Shown: piece after piece, positions 15,442 to 22,775 of the stretch | Position numbering within the stretch: the stretch's first letter is position 1 | Layout: each line of letters opens with the position of its first letter | Source: Streptomyces sp. WAC05374 | GTDB lineage: Bacteria; Actinomycetota; Actinomycetes; Streptomycetales; Streptomycetaceae | Assembly (NCBI RefSeq): GCF_004353505.1 | Contig: NZ_SMNQ01000007.1 | Location: forward strand, 248,001-312,000 | Direction: 5' to 3' | DNA length: 64,000 bases | Notes under the pieces: generated by a model | Database searches by the model: none | Told to the model about the DNA's origin: nothing | The model's input: only the letters and a program-made list of their open reading frames with translations | Position numbers and translations under genes: made by a program

Positions 15442-16629
15442 CTAGGAGGCGCCCCCGAGGCCACTCAATACCGTCCTCGCCCGCTCCTCGGCGCGATCCG
15501 AGGCCACCAGGTCCGGCGTGATGCCCCGGCCGTCGACGCTGTGCCCGGCCGGGGTGCGGTAGTGGCCGACCGTGAGCTCGGCGACCGACCCGTCGGGCAG
15601 CCGGCTCGGCATCTGGACCGACCCCTTGCCGAACGTCCTGCTACCGACCGTCACCGCCCGGCCGCGGTCCTTCAGGGCGCCCGCCAGCAGCTCGGCCGCG
15701 CTCATGGTGCCGCCGTCCACCAGCGCCACCAGGGGCCTGCCGGTGTCGCCGCCCGGCTGCGCGTACAGCGCCTGCTCGTGGCCGTGCACGTCGTACGTGG
15801 CGACCAGGCCGCCGTCCAGGAACGCGGAGGCCGCCGTGACCGCCTCGGTGACCAGGCCCCCGCTGTTGCCCCGCAGGTCCAGCAGGACGCCCGCGTCCCT
15901 CGGGGCGGCGCGGACCGCGTCCCGCACGCGCTGCCCGGCGCCCTTGGTGAACGCCGCCACCCTGATCCTCAGGGAGCCGTCGGCGAGCCGCTGCACGGTC
16001 ACGTCCTCGGTGGCGAGCCTGGCCCGCCGCAGTGACTCGGTCCACGCGCGCGTGCCGCGCTGCACCCCGACGGCGACCACCGAGCCGGGCGGTGCGCCGT
16101 CCCCGCGCAGCAGGGCGACGACCTCCGCGGCGGTGCGCCCGTCGACGGGGCGGCCGTCGACCGTGCGGATGTGGTCGCCCGCCCTCAGGCCCGCCCGGTG
16201 CGCCGGGCCGCCTCCCTGGACGCGGGCCACCTCGATCCGGCCGTCGGCGGCGCGCCGGGCGGAGAGGCCCACGCCCGTGTACCGCCCGTCCAGGGCCTGC
16301 TCGAACTCCTCGTACTCGCGCTGGTCGTAGACGGCGCCCCACCGGTCGCCGCTGCGGCTGACGACCTCCTTGGCCGCCTTGGCGCCGGACTTGCCGTCCG
16401 CCATCGCCTCGGCCGCCGCGCGCGCCAGCTCGCGCTGGTCGACCTGCCCCCGGGCGGCGCCGGTGGCCGGGGCGGCCCGGGAGACGGCCCGCCCGCCCGG
16501 GTCCCCGCCGTCCCGGGGAAGGCAGTTGGTCACCGCGGCGGCGACGAGGACCGAGGCGAAGGCGATGGTCAGGGCCGCCCCGCGGCTGCGAGCGCCGCGG
16601 GGCCGGGTACAGAACTCGGGGCCCAGCAT
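15442..16629 (-). CDS. S41-family carboxy-terminal processing protease (secreted or membrane-anchored)
   Basis: A 395-residue CtpA-like serine protease. A signal anchor lies at about 20-38 (ALTIAFASVLVAAAVTNCLP). A Cys sits near its end, but the lipobox is poor. A PDZ domain spans about 115-205 (GRYTGVGLSARR, HRAGLRAGDHIRTVDGRPV). The S41 core follows, with LDLRGNSGGLV, the nucleophile Ser in GGTMSAAELLAGAL, and the catalytic Lys in TFGKGSVQ. ATG 16629 is preferred over GTG 16638 because AGAG is correctly spaced from it. It sits between ftsX and smpB, separated from ftsX by a hairpin. Its substrates are unknown; extracytoplasmic proteins with exposed C-termini are likely. Confidence 0.88.
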   Translation of the reverse strand: MLGPEFCTRPRGARSRGAALTIAFASVLVAAAVTNCLPRDGGDPGGRAVSRAAPATGAARGQVDQRELARAAAEAMADGKSGAKAAKEVVSRSGDRWGAVYDQREYEEFEQALDGRYTGVGLSARRAADGRIEVARVQGGGPAHRAGLRAGDHIRTVDGRPVDGRTAAEVVALLRGDGAPPGSVVAVGVQRGTRAWTESLRRARLATEDVTVQRLADGSLRIRVAAFTKGAGQRVRDAVRAAPRDAGVLLDLRGNSGGLVTEAVTAASAFLDGGLVATYDVHGHEQALYAQPGGDTGRPLVALVDGGTMSAAELLAGALKDRGRAVTVGSRTFGKGSVQMPSRLPDGSVAELTVGHYRTPAGHSVDGRGITPDLVASDRAEERARTVLSGLGGAS

Positions 16630-16654
16630 GGCGACCACTCTAGGACAAGCGAAA

Positions 16655-16685
16655 GGCGCCGTACGGCTGTTGACCGTACGGCGCC
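16655..16685. terminator. Hairpin after ftsX
   Basis: Perfect 12-bp stem GGCGCCGTACGG (16655-16666) and CCGTACGGCGCC (16674-16685), seven-base loop. On the minus strand it follows the ftsX stop by 11 bases and is followed by TTTCGCTTGT, consistent with a terminator or attenuator between ftsX and the protease gene. Confidence 0.75.
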
Positions 16686-16696
16686 CGGGGCGATCG

Positions 16697-17614
16697 TCAC
16701 ACCTTCAGATACTTGCGCAGCGCGATCGCCGCCGCCAGAGAGGGCATCAGCAGCCCGATGACCACTACCAGCGGCAGCACCGTGACCACCGCGTCCCAGC
16801 CGATGAAGTTGACCAGCGGCATGCTCTCGGCGAGGTTCAGCCCCGCGTCGATCAGGAAGTACCGGCCCACCAGCAGCATCACGCAGGCCACCACACCGCC
16901 CAGCAGGCCCGCGACGGCGGCCTCCATGATGAACGGCATCTGGATGTAGAAGCTGGACGCACCGACCAGCCGCATGATGCCGGTCTCGCGCCGCCGGCTG
17001 AACGCCGAGACGCGCACGGTGTTGACGATCAGCATCAGCGCGATGACGAGCATCAGCGCCATGACGCACAGCGCCGCGACGTTCATGCCCCGCATCATCT
17101 GGAAGAGGTTCTCCAGCGTGTCGCGCTGGTCCTGTACGGAGTGCACGCCGGCCCGCCCCGCGAACGCGGTGGCGACGACCTTGTACTTCTCCGGGTCCTG
17201 CAGCTTGACCCGGTACGACTCCTGCATCTGGTCCGGCGTGATGATGCTGGCGATGGCGGTGTCGCCGTACTGCTCCTTGTAGTGCTTGTACGCCTCGTCC
17301 GCCGACTCGTGGTGGACCTTCTCGACGATGTCGAGCTTGTCGAGGTCGGCCTCGATCTCCTTCTTCTGCTGGGGGGTGACGGCGCCCTTGTTGCACGTCC
17401 CGCCGGCCGCGGCGTCGTTCTTGTTGCAGAGGTAGATCGTGACGTTGACCTTGTCGTACCAGAAGTCCTTCATCACGCTGACCTGCTCGCGCATGAGCAG
17501 CGCGCCGCCGAACAGGGCGAGGGACAGGGCCACGGAGACGATGACGGCGAAGGTCATCGTGAGATTGCGACGGAGGCCGACACCGATCTCCGACAGTACG
17601 AACTGGGCGCGCAT
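16697..17614 (-). CDS. ftsX: Cell-division ABC transporter membrane subunit FtsX
   Basis: A 305-residue FtsX. Membrane segments lie near 22-45 and at three sites in the C-terminal half (about 180-205, 225-250, 270-295), with conserved RRRETGIMRLVGASSFYIQMP. The extracellular loop (about 50-170) contains two cysteines (YLCNKND and GGTCNKG) typical of actinobacterial FtsX. With FtsE it transmits ATP hydrolysis across the membrane to activate a peptidoglycan hydrolase at the septum. It lies 39 bp downstream of ftsE. No hydrolase partner gene is adjacent. Confidence 0.96.
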   Translation of the reverse strand: MRAQFVLSEIGVGLRRNLTMTFAVIVSVALSLALFGGALLMREQVSVMKDFWYDKVNVTIYLCNKNDAAAGGTCNKGAVTPQQKKEIEADLDKLDIVEKVHHESADEAYKHYKEQYGDTAIASIITPDQMQESYRVKLQDPEKYKVVATAFAGRAGVHSVQDQRDTLENLFQMMRGMNVAALCVMALMLVIALMLIVNTVRVSAFSRRRETGIMRLVGASSFYIQMPFIMEAAVAGLLGGVVACVMLLVGRYFLIDAGLNLAESMPLVNFIGWDAVVTVLPLVVVIGLLMPSLAAAIALRKYLKV

Positions 17615-17653
17615 CGCGTGCGTTCAGCCTTTCCTTGCTGGTGCCGGTAGCCG

Positions 17654-18343
17654 CTAGTGCTGGTAGCCGTAGACGCCGCGCGCCTGGTCGCGTACGAGAC
17701 GGCCCTTCTCCAGCTCGATGACCCGCTTGCGCATCTGGTCGACGATGTTCTGGTCGTGCGTGGCCATGATGACGGTGGTGCCGGTGCGGTTGATCCGGTC
17801 CAGCAGCTTCATGATGCCGACCGACGTCTGCGGGTCGAGGTTGCCGGTCGGCTCGTCGGCGATCAGCAGCATCGGGCGGTTGACGAACGCGCGCGCGATG
17901 GCCACCCGCTGCTGCTCACCGCCGGACAGCTCGCCGGGCATCCGGTCCTCCTTGCCGCCGAGGCCGACGAGGTCGAGGACCTGGGGGACGGCCTTGCGGA
18001 TCTCGCCGCGCGGCTTGCCGATGACCTCCTGCGCGAACGCCACGTTCTGCGCGACGGTCTTGTTGGGCAGCAGGCGGAAGTCCTGGAAGACGGTGCCGAG
18101 CTGGCGGCGCATGTGCGGCACCTTCCAGTTGGACAGCCGGGCGAGGTCCTTGCCCAGGACGTGCACCGTGCCGTGGCTGGCGCGCTCCTCGCGCAGGACC
18201 AGCCGCAGGAAGGTGGACTTTCCGGAGCCGGAGGACCCCACCAGGAAGACGAACTCGCCCTTCTCGATCTCGAGGGAGACGTCCCTGAGCGCGGGGCGGT
18301 TCTGCTTCGGGTAGGTCTTGGAGACGTTGTCGAATCGGATCAC
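17654..18343 (-). CDS. ftsE: Cell-division ABC transporter ATPase FtsE
   Basis: A 229-residue ATPase. Walker A is GSSGSGKST (36-44), the Q-loop follows FQDFRLLPNKT, the signature is LSGGEQQRV, and Walker B is MLLIADEPTGNLD, with switch His in MATHDQ. The start is GTG at 18343, giving MIRFDNVSKTYP as in other FtsE proteins; the ribosome binding site is weak. It pairs with the downstream ftsX. The short C-terminal tail (RGVYGYQH) resembles other actinobacterial FtsE proteins. Confidence 0.96.
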   Translation of the reverse strand: MIRFDNVSKTYPKQNRPALRDVSLEIEKGEFVFLVGSSGSGKSTFLRLVLREERASHGTVHVLGKDLARLSNWKVPHMRRQLGTVFQDFRLLPNKTVAQNVAFAQEVIGKPRGEIRKAVPQVLDLVGLGGKEDRMPGELSGGEQQRVAIARAFVNRPMLLIADEPTGNLDPQTSVGIMKLLDRINRTGTTVIMATHDQNIVDQMRKRVIELEKGRLVRDQARGVYGYQH

Positions 18344-18622
18344 GGGTGCACCACGGTCGGCAGGGAGTAGGTGTGCGTGACCATACGCGACTGGGGATGC
18401 CGCGTGCAGTCGGCGCCCTGCCTTGCGCCTTTTGTCCGGGTGAGGTAGAAGGCCGAACCGGGGGTAATCCGGCGGGGCGCGCCTAAACTCTGCGGAGCTG
18501 GCACAGTGGTAGGGGGAACGGATGCGTTTCCCTGAGCGTTGTGCGGAGAGAACTGTGTGCACAGTCCGCGTCAGTGCACGGTCCGCGTCTTGCGGCTCCG
18601 CCGCGCGGGAGGAGGAGAGCGC
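18344..18622. other. Divergent intergenic region between ftsE and a small zinc-ribbon gene
   Basis: 279 bp that must hold the promoters of ftsE (minus strand) and of the small gene at 18623. No RNA gene or convincing sigma box was found. A GGAGGAGAG ribosome binding site for the small gene is at its right end. Confidence 0.4.
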
Positions 18623-18814
18623 ATGACCTACGACCGATTGGTGTGCGCCAACTGCGCGGCGCCCGTCAGCGAGGGCCGGTGCCCCGTCTGCCGGGCGAAC
18701 CGGGAGCGCCTCCAGCAGGAGGGCCCCTTCGGTGGACTGAGCCCCGTGGCTCTGCTGACGCTGCTGGTCATCCTGGTCGCGGCGGTGGCCCTGCTGGCCC
18801 ACCAGACCGCGTAG
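18623..18814 (+). CDS. Small zinc-ribbon membrane protein
   Basis: A 63-residue protein. Two Cys pairs (CANC and CPVC, about ten residues apart) form a likely zinc ribbon in the first 25 residues. After a short charged linker (RANRERLQQEG), one membrane helix (about 41-59, ALLTLLVILVAAVALLAH) ends the protein. The ATG has GGAGGAGAG directly upstream. I do not recognise a named function. The layout, a cytoplasmic ribbon with a C-terminal anchor, suggests a small membrane-tethered binding protein. It is divergent from ftsE and ends at a strong hairpin. Confidence 0.75.
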   Translation: MTYDRLVCANCAAPVSEGRCPVCRANRERLQQEGPFGGLSPVALLTLLVILVAAVALLAHQTA

Positions 18815-18847
18815 GGCGTCCCTGGACAGGCCCCTGGACACAGGAAA

Positions 18848-18880
18848 GGGCCCGGGCGGGTAGGAGACCCGCCCGGGCCC
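18848..18880. terminator. Bidirectional terminator, 14-bp stem
   Basis: GGGCCCGGGCGGGT (18848-18861), loop AGGAG, ACCCGCCCGGGCCC (18867-18880). It is flanked by AAA on the left and TTTT on the right, so it can act as an intrinsic terminator for the small plus-strand gene and for the minus-strand wall-protein gene. Confidence 0.88.
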
Positions 18881-18901
18881 TTTTCGTCGCTCTACGGCAC
18901 G

Positions 18902-19867
18902 TTACGCGGCCGTACGGCCACCGCCCACGAGGCGCGGCAGCATGCGGAAGCCGATGCCGCCGGCGATCATCGTCGCGGCACCGATGAGCAGGAACGAGGT
19001 CTCGGCGGCGCCGGTCTCGGCCAGCTCCTCCTTGGCCTTGCCCTGCTCGACCGGCTGCGAACCGGCGGAGTCGGTGTCGGTGTTGTCGGCGCACTCGGCA
19101 CCGTCGAGGTCGACGGTGCAGGTGCCGGCGTCGTCGCCACCGGTCACGGAGCCGGAGGTGCCGGAGCCACCGGTGGCGGTGGAGCCGCCCTGGTCGCCGC
19201 CGTTGCCGCCATTGCCGCCGTTGCCACCGGAGTTGCCGTTGCCGCCATTGCCGCCGTTGCCACCGGAGTTGCCGTTGCCACCCTGGTCGCCGGTACCGCC
19301 CTGGTCGCCGGTGCCACCCTGGTCGCCGGTGCCACCCTGGTCGCCCGTGCCACCCTGGTCGCCCGTGCCACCCTGGTCACCGGTACCACCCTGGTCGCCC
19401 GTGCCACCCTGGTCACCGGTACCGCCCTGGTCGCCCGTACCGCCCTGGTCGCCCGTACCGCCCTGGTCGCCCGTACCGCCCTGGTCGCCCGTACCGCCCT
19501 GGTCGCCCGTGCCACCCTGGTCGCCCGTGCCACCCTGGTCGCCCGTGCCACCCTGGTCGCCCGTGCCACCCTGGTCGCCCGTGCCACCCTGGTCACCGGT
19601 ACCGCCCTGGTCGCCCGTGCCACCCTGGTCGCCCGTGCCACCCTGGTCGGCGCCGCCGTCGACGCCGCCCGGGTCACCGTCGTCGTCGCCGATACCGAGG
19701 CCGGCCTCCAGGCCGTCCTCGTTCGCCTCGGCCTGGACGTTGATGCCGGCGACGTCGACGTCTATGCCGACCGCCGAGGCGGCGCCCGCCGCGGTCAGGG
19801 ACGCTCCGGCCGCGATCACCGCACCGGCTGCGATCCGCGCCACGCGGACCCGCGTCTTCTTGGTCAT
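18902..19867 (-). CDS. Sortase-anchored wall protein with a long collagen-like Gly-X-Y tract
   Basis: A 321-residue secreted protein. A signal peptide (about 1-32, cleavage after AASA) is followed by an acidic stretch. Next come 21 tandem copies of a six-residue unit GDQGGT and a Gly/Asn tail of GGN and GNS triplets. Glycine falls at every third position without a break for about 50 triplets, which is collagen-like Gly-X-Y, but the tract has no proline. A short domain with two cysteines (DDAGTCTVDLDGAECAD) precedes the anchor. The anchor is LAETG at about 282-286, a hydrophobic helix and an Arg-containing tail, matching class E sortase substrates (LAxTG). No sortase gene is in the window. The ATG at 19867 has AGGCAG upstream. 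The role is unknown; a surface spacer or adhesin is possible. Confidence 0.85.
   Translation of the reverse strand: MTKKTRVRVARIAAGAVIAAGASLTAAGAASAVGIDVDVAGINVQAEANEDGLEAGLGIGDDDGDPGGVDGGADQGGTGDQGGTGDQGGTGDQGGTGDQGGTGDQGGTGDQGGTGDQGGTGDQGGTGDQGGTGDQGGTGDQGGTGDQGGTGDQGGTGDQGGTGDQGGTGDQGGTGDQGGTGDQGGTGDQGGTGDQGGNGNSGGNGGNGGNGNSGGNGGNGGNGGDQGGSTATGGSGTSGSVTGGDDAGTCTVDLDGAECADNTDTDSAGSQPVEQGKAKEELAETGAAETSFLLIGAATMIAGGIGFRMLPRLVGGGRTAA
19281..19652 (-). repeat. 21 tandem copies of an 18-bp coding repeat
   Basis: On the plus strand the marker CCCTGGTC recurs every 18 bp from 19281 to 19641, which is 21 copies. Copies differ only at silent positions (GCCGGT, GCCCGT, ACCGGT spacers), and blocks of identical variants sit together, a sign of recent local duplication. 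Copy number is likely to vary between strains and is prone to assembly error. Confidence 0.93.
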
Positions 19868-20255
19868 CTGCCTGCTACCCCCAGTAGCTGTTTCGTCAGT
19901 GGAGCAGCGCTCGGGGCAGCGGACGCTGGGGGTCTTGCTCAGTTGCCCCCGATCACACGCGCCCCAGTCATGCGCATGCCGCGCGTCAGCTTTCCCAGTT
20001 TTCGTACAAGCGTCAAGGCGGTTGCGCGTGCGATGCCCGGAATGGCCCCACTTGCCTGGCCTGCAACGATGCAACTGTGACGGAATTGGCGAACTCCCGC
20101 CCTCGGAAGGCCAGTTTCCTTGTCGACAAAGCGAGGTGACGGTCAACGGGCCACTTGCGCCAGCGAATCAGGCCCCTACGCGAACGGCGCCGGACCGCCT
20201 CTTACGAGGTGGTCCGGCGCCGGAACGGCCGGTGGAATCCGGGAGTTGCGAAAGA
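19868..20255. other. Intergenic region upstream of the wall protein and downstream of prfB
   Basis: 388 bp holding the wall-protein promoter region and the prfB terminator (20186-20221). No RNA gene or riboswitch-like structure was recognised. The part at 19900-20140 is less GC-rich than the genes around it. No open frame here looks coding. Confidence 0.4.
20186..20221. terminator. prfB terminator hairpin
   Basis: 16-bp stem with one G-U pair, GGCGCCGGACCGCCTC and GAGGTGGTCCGGCGCC, around a TTAC tetraloop. It lies 34 bases after the prfB stop on the minus strand. Confidence 0.8.
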
Positions 20256-21362
20256 CTACTTCTCCTGCTGCTTCCGCCAGCGGATGCCCGCCTCCAGGAA
20301 GCCGTCGATCTCGCCGTCGAGGACCGACTGCGGGTTGCCGACCTCGAACTCCGTTCGCAGGTCCTTGACCATCTGGTACGGGTGCAGGACGTACGAACGC
20401 ATCTGGTTGCCCCAGGAATTGCCGCCGTCGCCCTTGAGGGCGTCCATCTTGGCCTGCTCCTCCTGGCGGCGGCGCTCGAGGAGCTTGGCCTGGAGGACGT
20501 TCATCGCGCTCGCCTTGTTCTGGATCTGCGAGCGCTCGTTCTGGCAGGAGACCACGATGCCGGTCGGGATGTGCGTGATGCGCACGGCCGAGTCGGTGGT
20601 GTTGACGCCCTGGCCGCCGGGGCCGGACGCGCGGTAGACGTCCACGCGCAGCTCGGACTCGTCGATCTCGACGTGGTCGGACTGCTCGACGACCGGCAGC
20701 ACCTCGACGCCCGCGAAGGAGGTCTGGCGGCGGCCCTGGTTGTCGAACGGGGAGATGCGGACCAGGCGGTGCGTGCCCTGCTCCACCGAGAGCGTGCCGT
20801 AGGCGTACGGGGCCTTGACGACGAAGGTGGTCGACTTGATGCCGGCCTCCTCCGCGTACGACGTCTCGAAGACCTCCGTCGAGTACCCGTGCCGCTCGGC
20901 CCAGCGCAGGTACATGCGCTGGAGGCGCTCGGCGAAGTCGGAGGCGTCGACGCCACCGGCCTCGGCGCGGATGTTGACCAGCGCCTCGCGCTCGTCGTAC
21001 TCGCCGGACAGGAGGGTGCGCACCTCCATCTCGTCGAGCGCCTTGCGGACGGAGACCAGCTCCGTCTCGGCCTCGGCGAGGGTGTCCGGGTCGTCCATCT
21101 CCTCGGCCAGCTCGAAGAGGACGGCCAGGTCGTCGATACGACTGCGCAGCGCCTCGGTCTTGCGGACCTCGGCCTGGAGGTGCGAAAGCTTGCTCGTGAT
21201 CTTCTGCGCCGCCTCCGGGTCGTCCCACAGGGACGGGGCCGCGGCCTGCTCCTCGAGCACGGCGATGTCTGCCCTCATCCTGTCGAGGTCCAGGACGGCC
21301 TCGATCGACCCCATGGTCGAGGAGAGGGACTTCAGCTCTTCGGATACATCGACGACTGCCAC
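20256..21362 (-). CDS. prfB: Peptide chain release factor 2
   Basis: A 368-residue RF2 that ends translation at UGA and UAA. It has the SPF stop-codon recognition motif (VRISPFDNQ) and the catalytic GGQ in ASGPGGQGVN. The frame is continuous from GTG 21362. The autoregulatory +1 frameshift found in many bacteria is absent, as is usual in Actinobacteria. It is followed by a strong hairpin. Confidence 0.97.
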   Translation of the reverse strand: MAVVDVSEELKSLSSTMGSIEAVLDLDRMRADIAVLEEQAAAPSLWDDPEAAQKITSKLSHLQAEVRKTEALRSRIDDLAVLFELAEEMDDPDTLAEAETELVSVRKALDEMEVRTLLSGEYDEREALVNIRAEAGGVDASDFAERLQRMYLRWAERHGYSTEVFETSYAEEAGIKSTTFVVKAPYAYGTLSVEQGTHRLVRISPFDNQGRRQTSFAGVEVLPVVEQSDHVEIDESELRVDVYRASGPGGQGVNTTDSAVRITHIPTGIVVSCQNERSQIQNKASAMNVLQAKLLERRRQEEQAKMDALKGDGGNSWGNQMRSYVLHPYQMVKDLRTEFEVGNPQSVLDGEIDGFLEAGIRWRKQQEK

Positions 21363-21432
21363 GACACCAGCGTAACGGCTGTGTGCGACACCCCGGGCCC
21401 CCAGGCGGTACCCAGGGCCTCTCATCCGGACC

Positions 21433-22668
21433 CTACGGCTGTGACGGGGCCGACTGCTTGGAGTCCTGGGGCGGGGTGCCGGGGTCGTCGTCGCTGGTCG
21501 CCACGTAGCCGCCGACCCCGGCGGCGGTCACCAGGGCGAGGGCGGCGATACCGAGGGTGAGGCGGCGCTTGCGGACGGCTCCGGACTTGTGCCGCGCGGA
21601 GCCCGGCCGGCGGCCGCCGGCGGGGCGCGGGGCGCGGGCGGTGCCGTGGGGGCCGCCGGACAGCTCGTCGGGCGCCGGGACGCGCATCGAGGTGTGGGTG
21701 TCCCGGTTGGAGTCGGTGGGCGAGCCCGGGACCAGCGGGACGGCGGCGCGGCGCGGGGCGTTCGGGACCGTCGGGTAGGGGTCGTCCTCGTACGGCTCGG
21801 GGGCGGGCTCGGCGTCCGGCTCGTCCACGTCGAGCGGCGGCATGCCCGCGACGAGCGGGAGGAGGTCGTGCAGCCGGGCGGCGAGCTCGGAGGCGCGCAG
21901 CCGGGACGCGGGCGCCTTGGCCAGGCACTGGACGATGAGCTGCCACAGCTCGTCCGGGATGCCGGGGAGCGGGACGACGGTCTCGGTGACGTGGCGGCGC
22001 AGGACGGCGCCGGGGTGGCCGCCGCCGAACGGCGTGAAGCCCGCGAGCAGCTCGTACAGCACCGTCGCCAGGGCGTAGATGTCGACCGCCGCGCGGGGCG
22101 GGAGCCCTTCGACGATCTCGGGGGCGACGTAGTCCGGCGTGCCGATCACACGGGTGGACTTGGTGCGGCCCGGGGTGTCGATCAGCTTGGCGACGCCGAA
22201 GTCGGTGAGCAGGGCGGGGTGGGCGCCGCCGGGGCCGAGCGGCCCCTCCATGTCGAGCAGGATGTTCTCCGGCTTGACGTCGCGGTGGACGACCCCGGCG
22301 GCGTGCGCGGCCGCCAGGCCCTCGGCGACGTCCGCGATGATGGCGACGGCCGCCTCGGGGGCGAGGCGGCGCTCGCGGTCCAGCCGGGTGCGCAGGTCGG
22401 TGCCGCGCACCAGGTCCATGACGAGCGCGAGGTCGTTGCCGTCGACGACCAGGTCGCGGACGGCCACCACGCGCGCGTGGTCCAGCCCGAGCAGGGCGGT
22501 GCGCTCCTGGACGAAGCGTCCGACGAGTTCCTGGTCGCAGGCGAGGTCCTCGCGCAACAGCTTGATGGCGACGGGGCCCTCCGGGCCCTCGCCGAGCCAC
22601 ACCGTTCCGGCACTGCCCCGCCCCAGGATCTGGTGGGCCGTGTACCGGCTGCCGATCTTCCGTGCCAA
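21433..22668 (-). CDS. pkaB: Ser/Thr protein kinase PkaB, membrane-anchored
   Basis: A 411-residue Hanks-type kinase. The catalytic domain covers about 8-270, with a Gly-rich loop LGRGSAGTVW, catalytic Lys K36 (VAIKLL), HRDVKPEN, the DFG motif (LLTDFGVAK) and GTPDYVAPE. An Asp/Glu/Pro-rich juxtamembrane linker of about 100 residues leads to one membrane helix at about 370-388 and a short outer tail without PASTA domains. The start is TTG at 22668 with GAGGGAG upstream. It follows pkaA by 107 bp. The name comes from the pkaA-pkaB pair of S. coelicolor. Confidence 0.88.
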   Translation of the reverse strand: MARKIGSRYTAHQILGRGSAGTVWLGEGPEGPVAIKLLREDLACDQELVGRFVQERTALLGLDHARVVAVRDLVVDGNDLALVMDLVRGTDLRTRLDRERRLAPEAAVAIIADVAEGLAAAHAAGVVHRDVKPENILLDMEGPLGPGGAHPALLTDFGVAKLIDTPGRTKSTRVIGTPDYVAPEIVEGLPPRAAVDIYALATVLYELLAGFTPFGGGHPGAVLRRHVTETVVPLPGIPDELWQLIVQCLAKAPASRLRASELAARLHDLLPLVAGMPPLDVDEPDAEPAPEPYEDDPYPTVPNAPRRAAVPLVPGSPTDSNRDTHTSMRVPAPDELSGGPHGTARAPRPAGGRRPGSARHKSGAVRKRRLTLGIAALALVTAAGVGGYVATSDDDPGTPPQDSKQSAPSQP

Positions 22669-22732
22669 GACTGCTCCCTCAGCGGCTGGCGTTCCCGACA
22701 AAGTTACGCGGGCCCGGGCGCCGGTATTCACC

Positions 22733-22756
22733 TCCGGGGGGAAATCACCCCCCGGA
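22733..22756. terminator. Hairpin between pkaA and pkaB
   Basis: Stem TCCGGGGGG (22733-22741) and CCCCCCGGA (22748-22756) with loop AAATCA, 20 bases after the pkaA stop. It may attenuate readthrough from pkaA into pkaB, or protect the mRNA end; no T run follows. Confidence 0.55.
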
Positions 22757-22775
22757 AGTCGACAAATCGGCAGAG

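Noticed and set aside
19281..19652. CRISPR-like array
   Set aside because: The 18-bp repeats are directly tandem with no spacers, keep a reading frame and encode the wall-protein repeat.
20256..21362. Programmed +1 frameshift in prfB
   Set aside because: The frame is continuous from the start to the GGQ motif and no in-frame early UGA is present.
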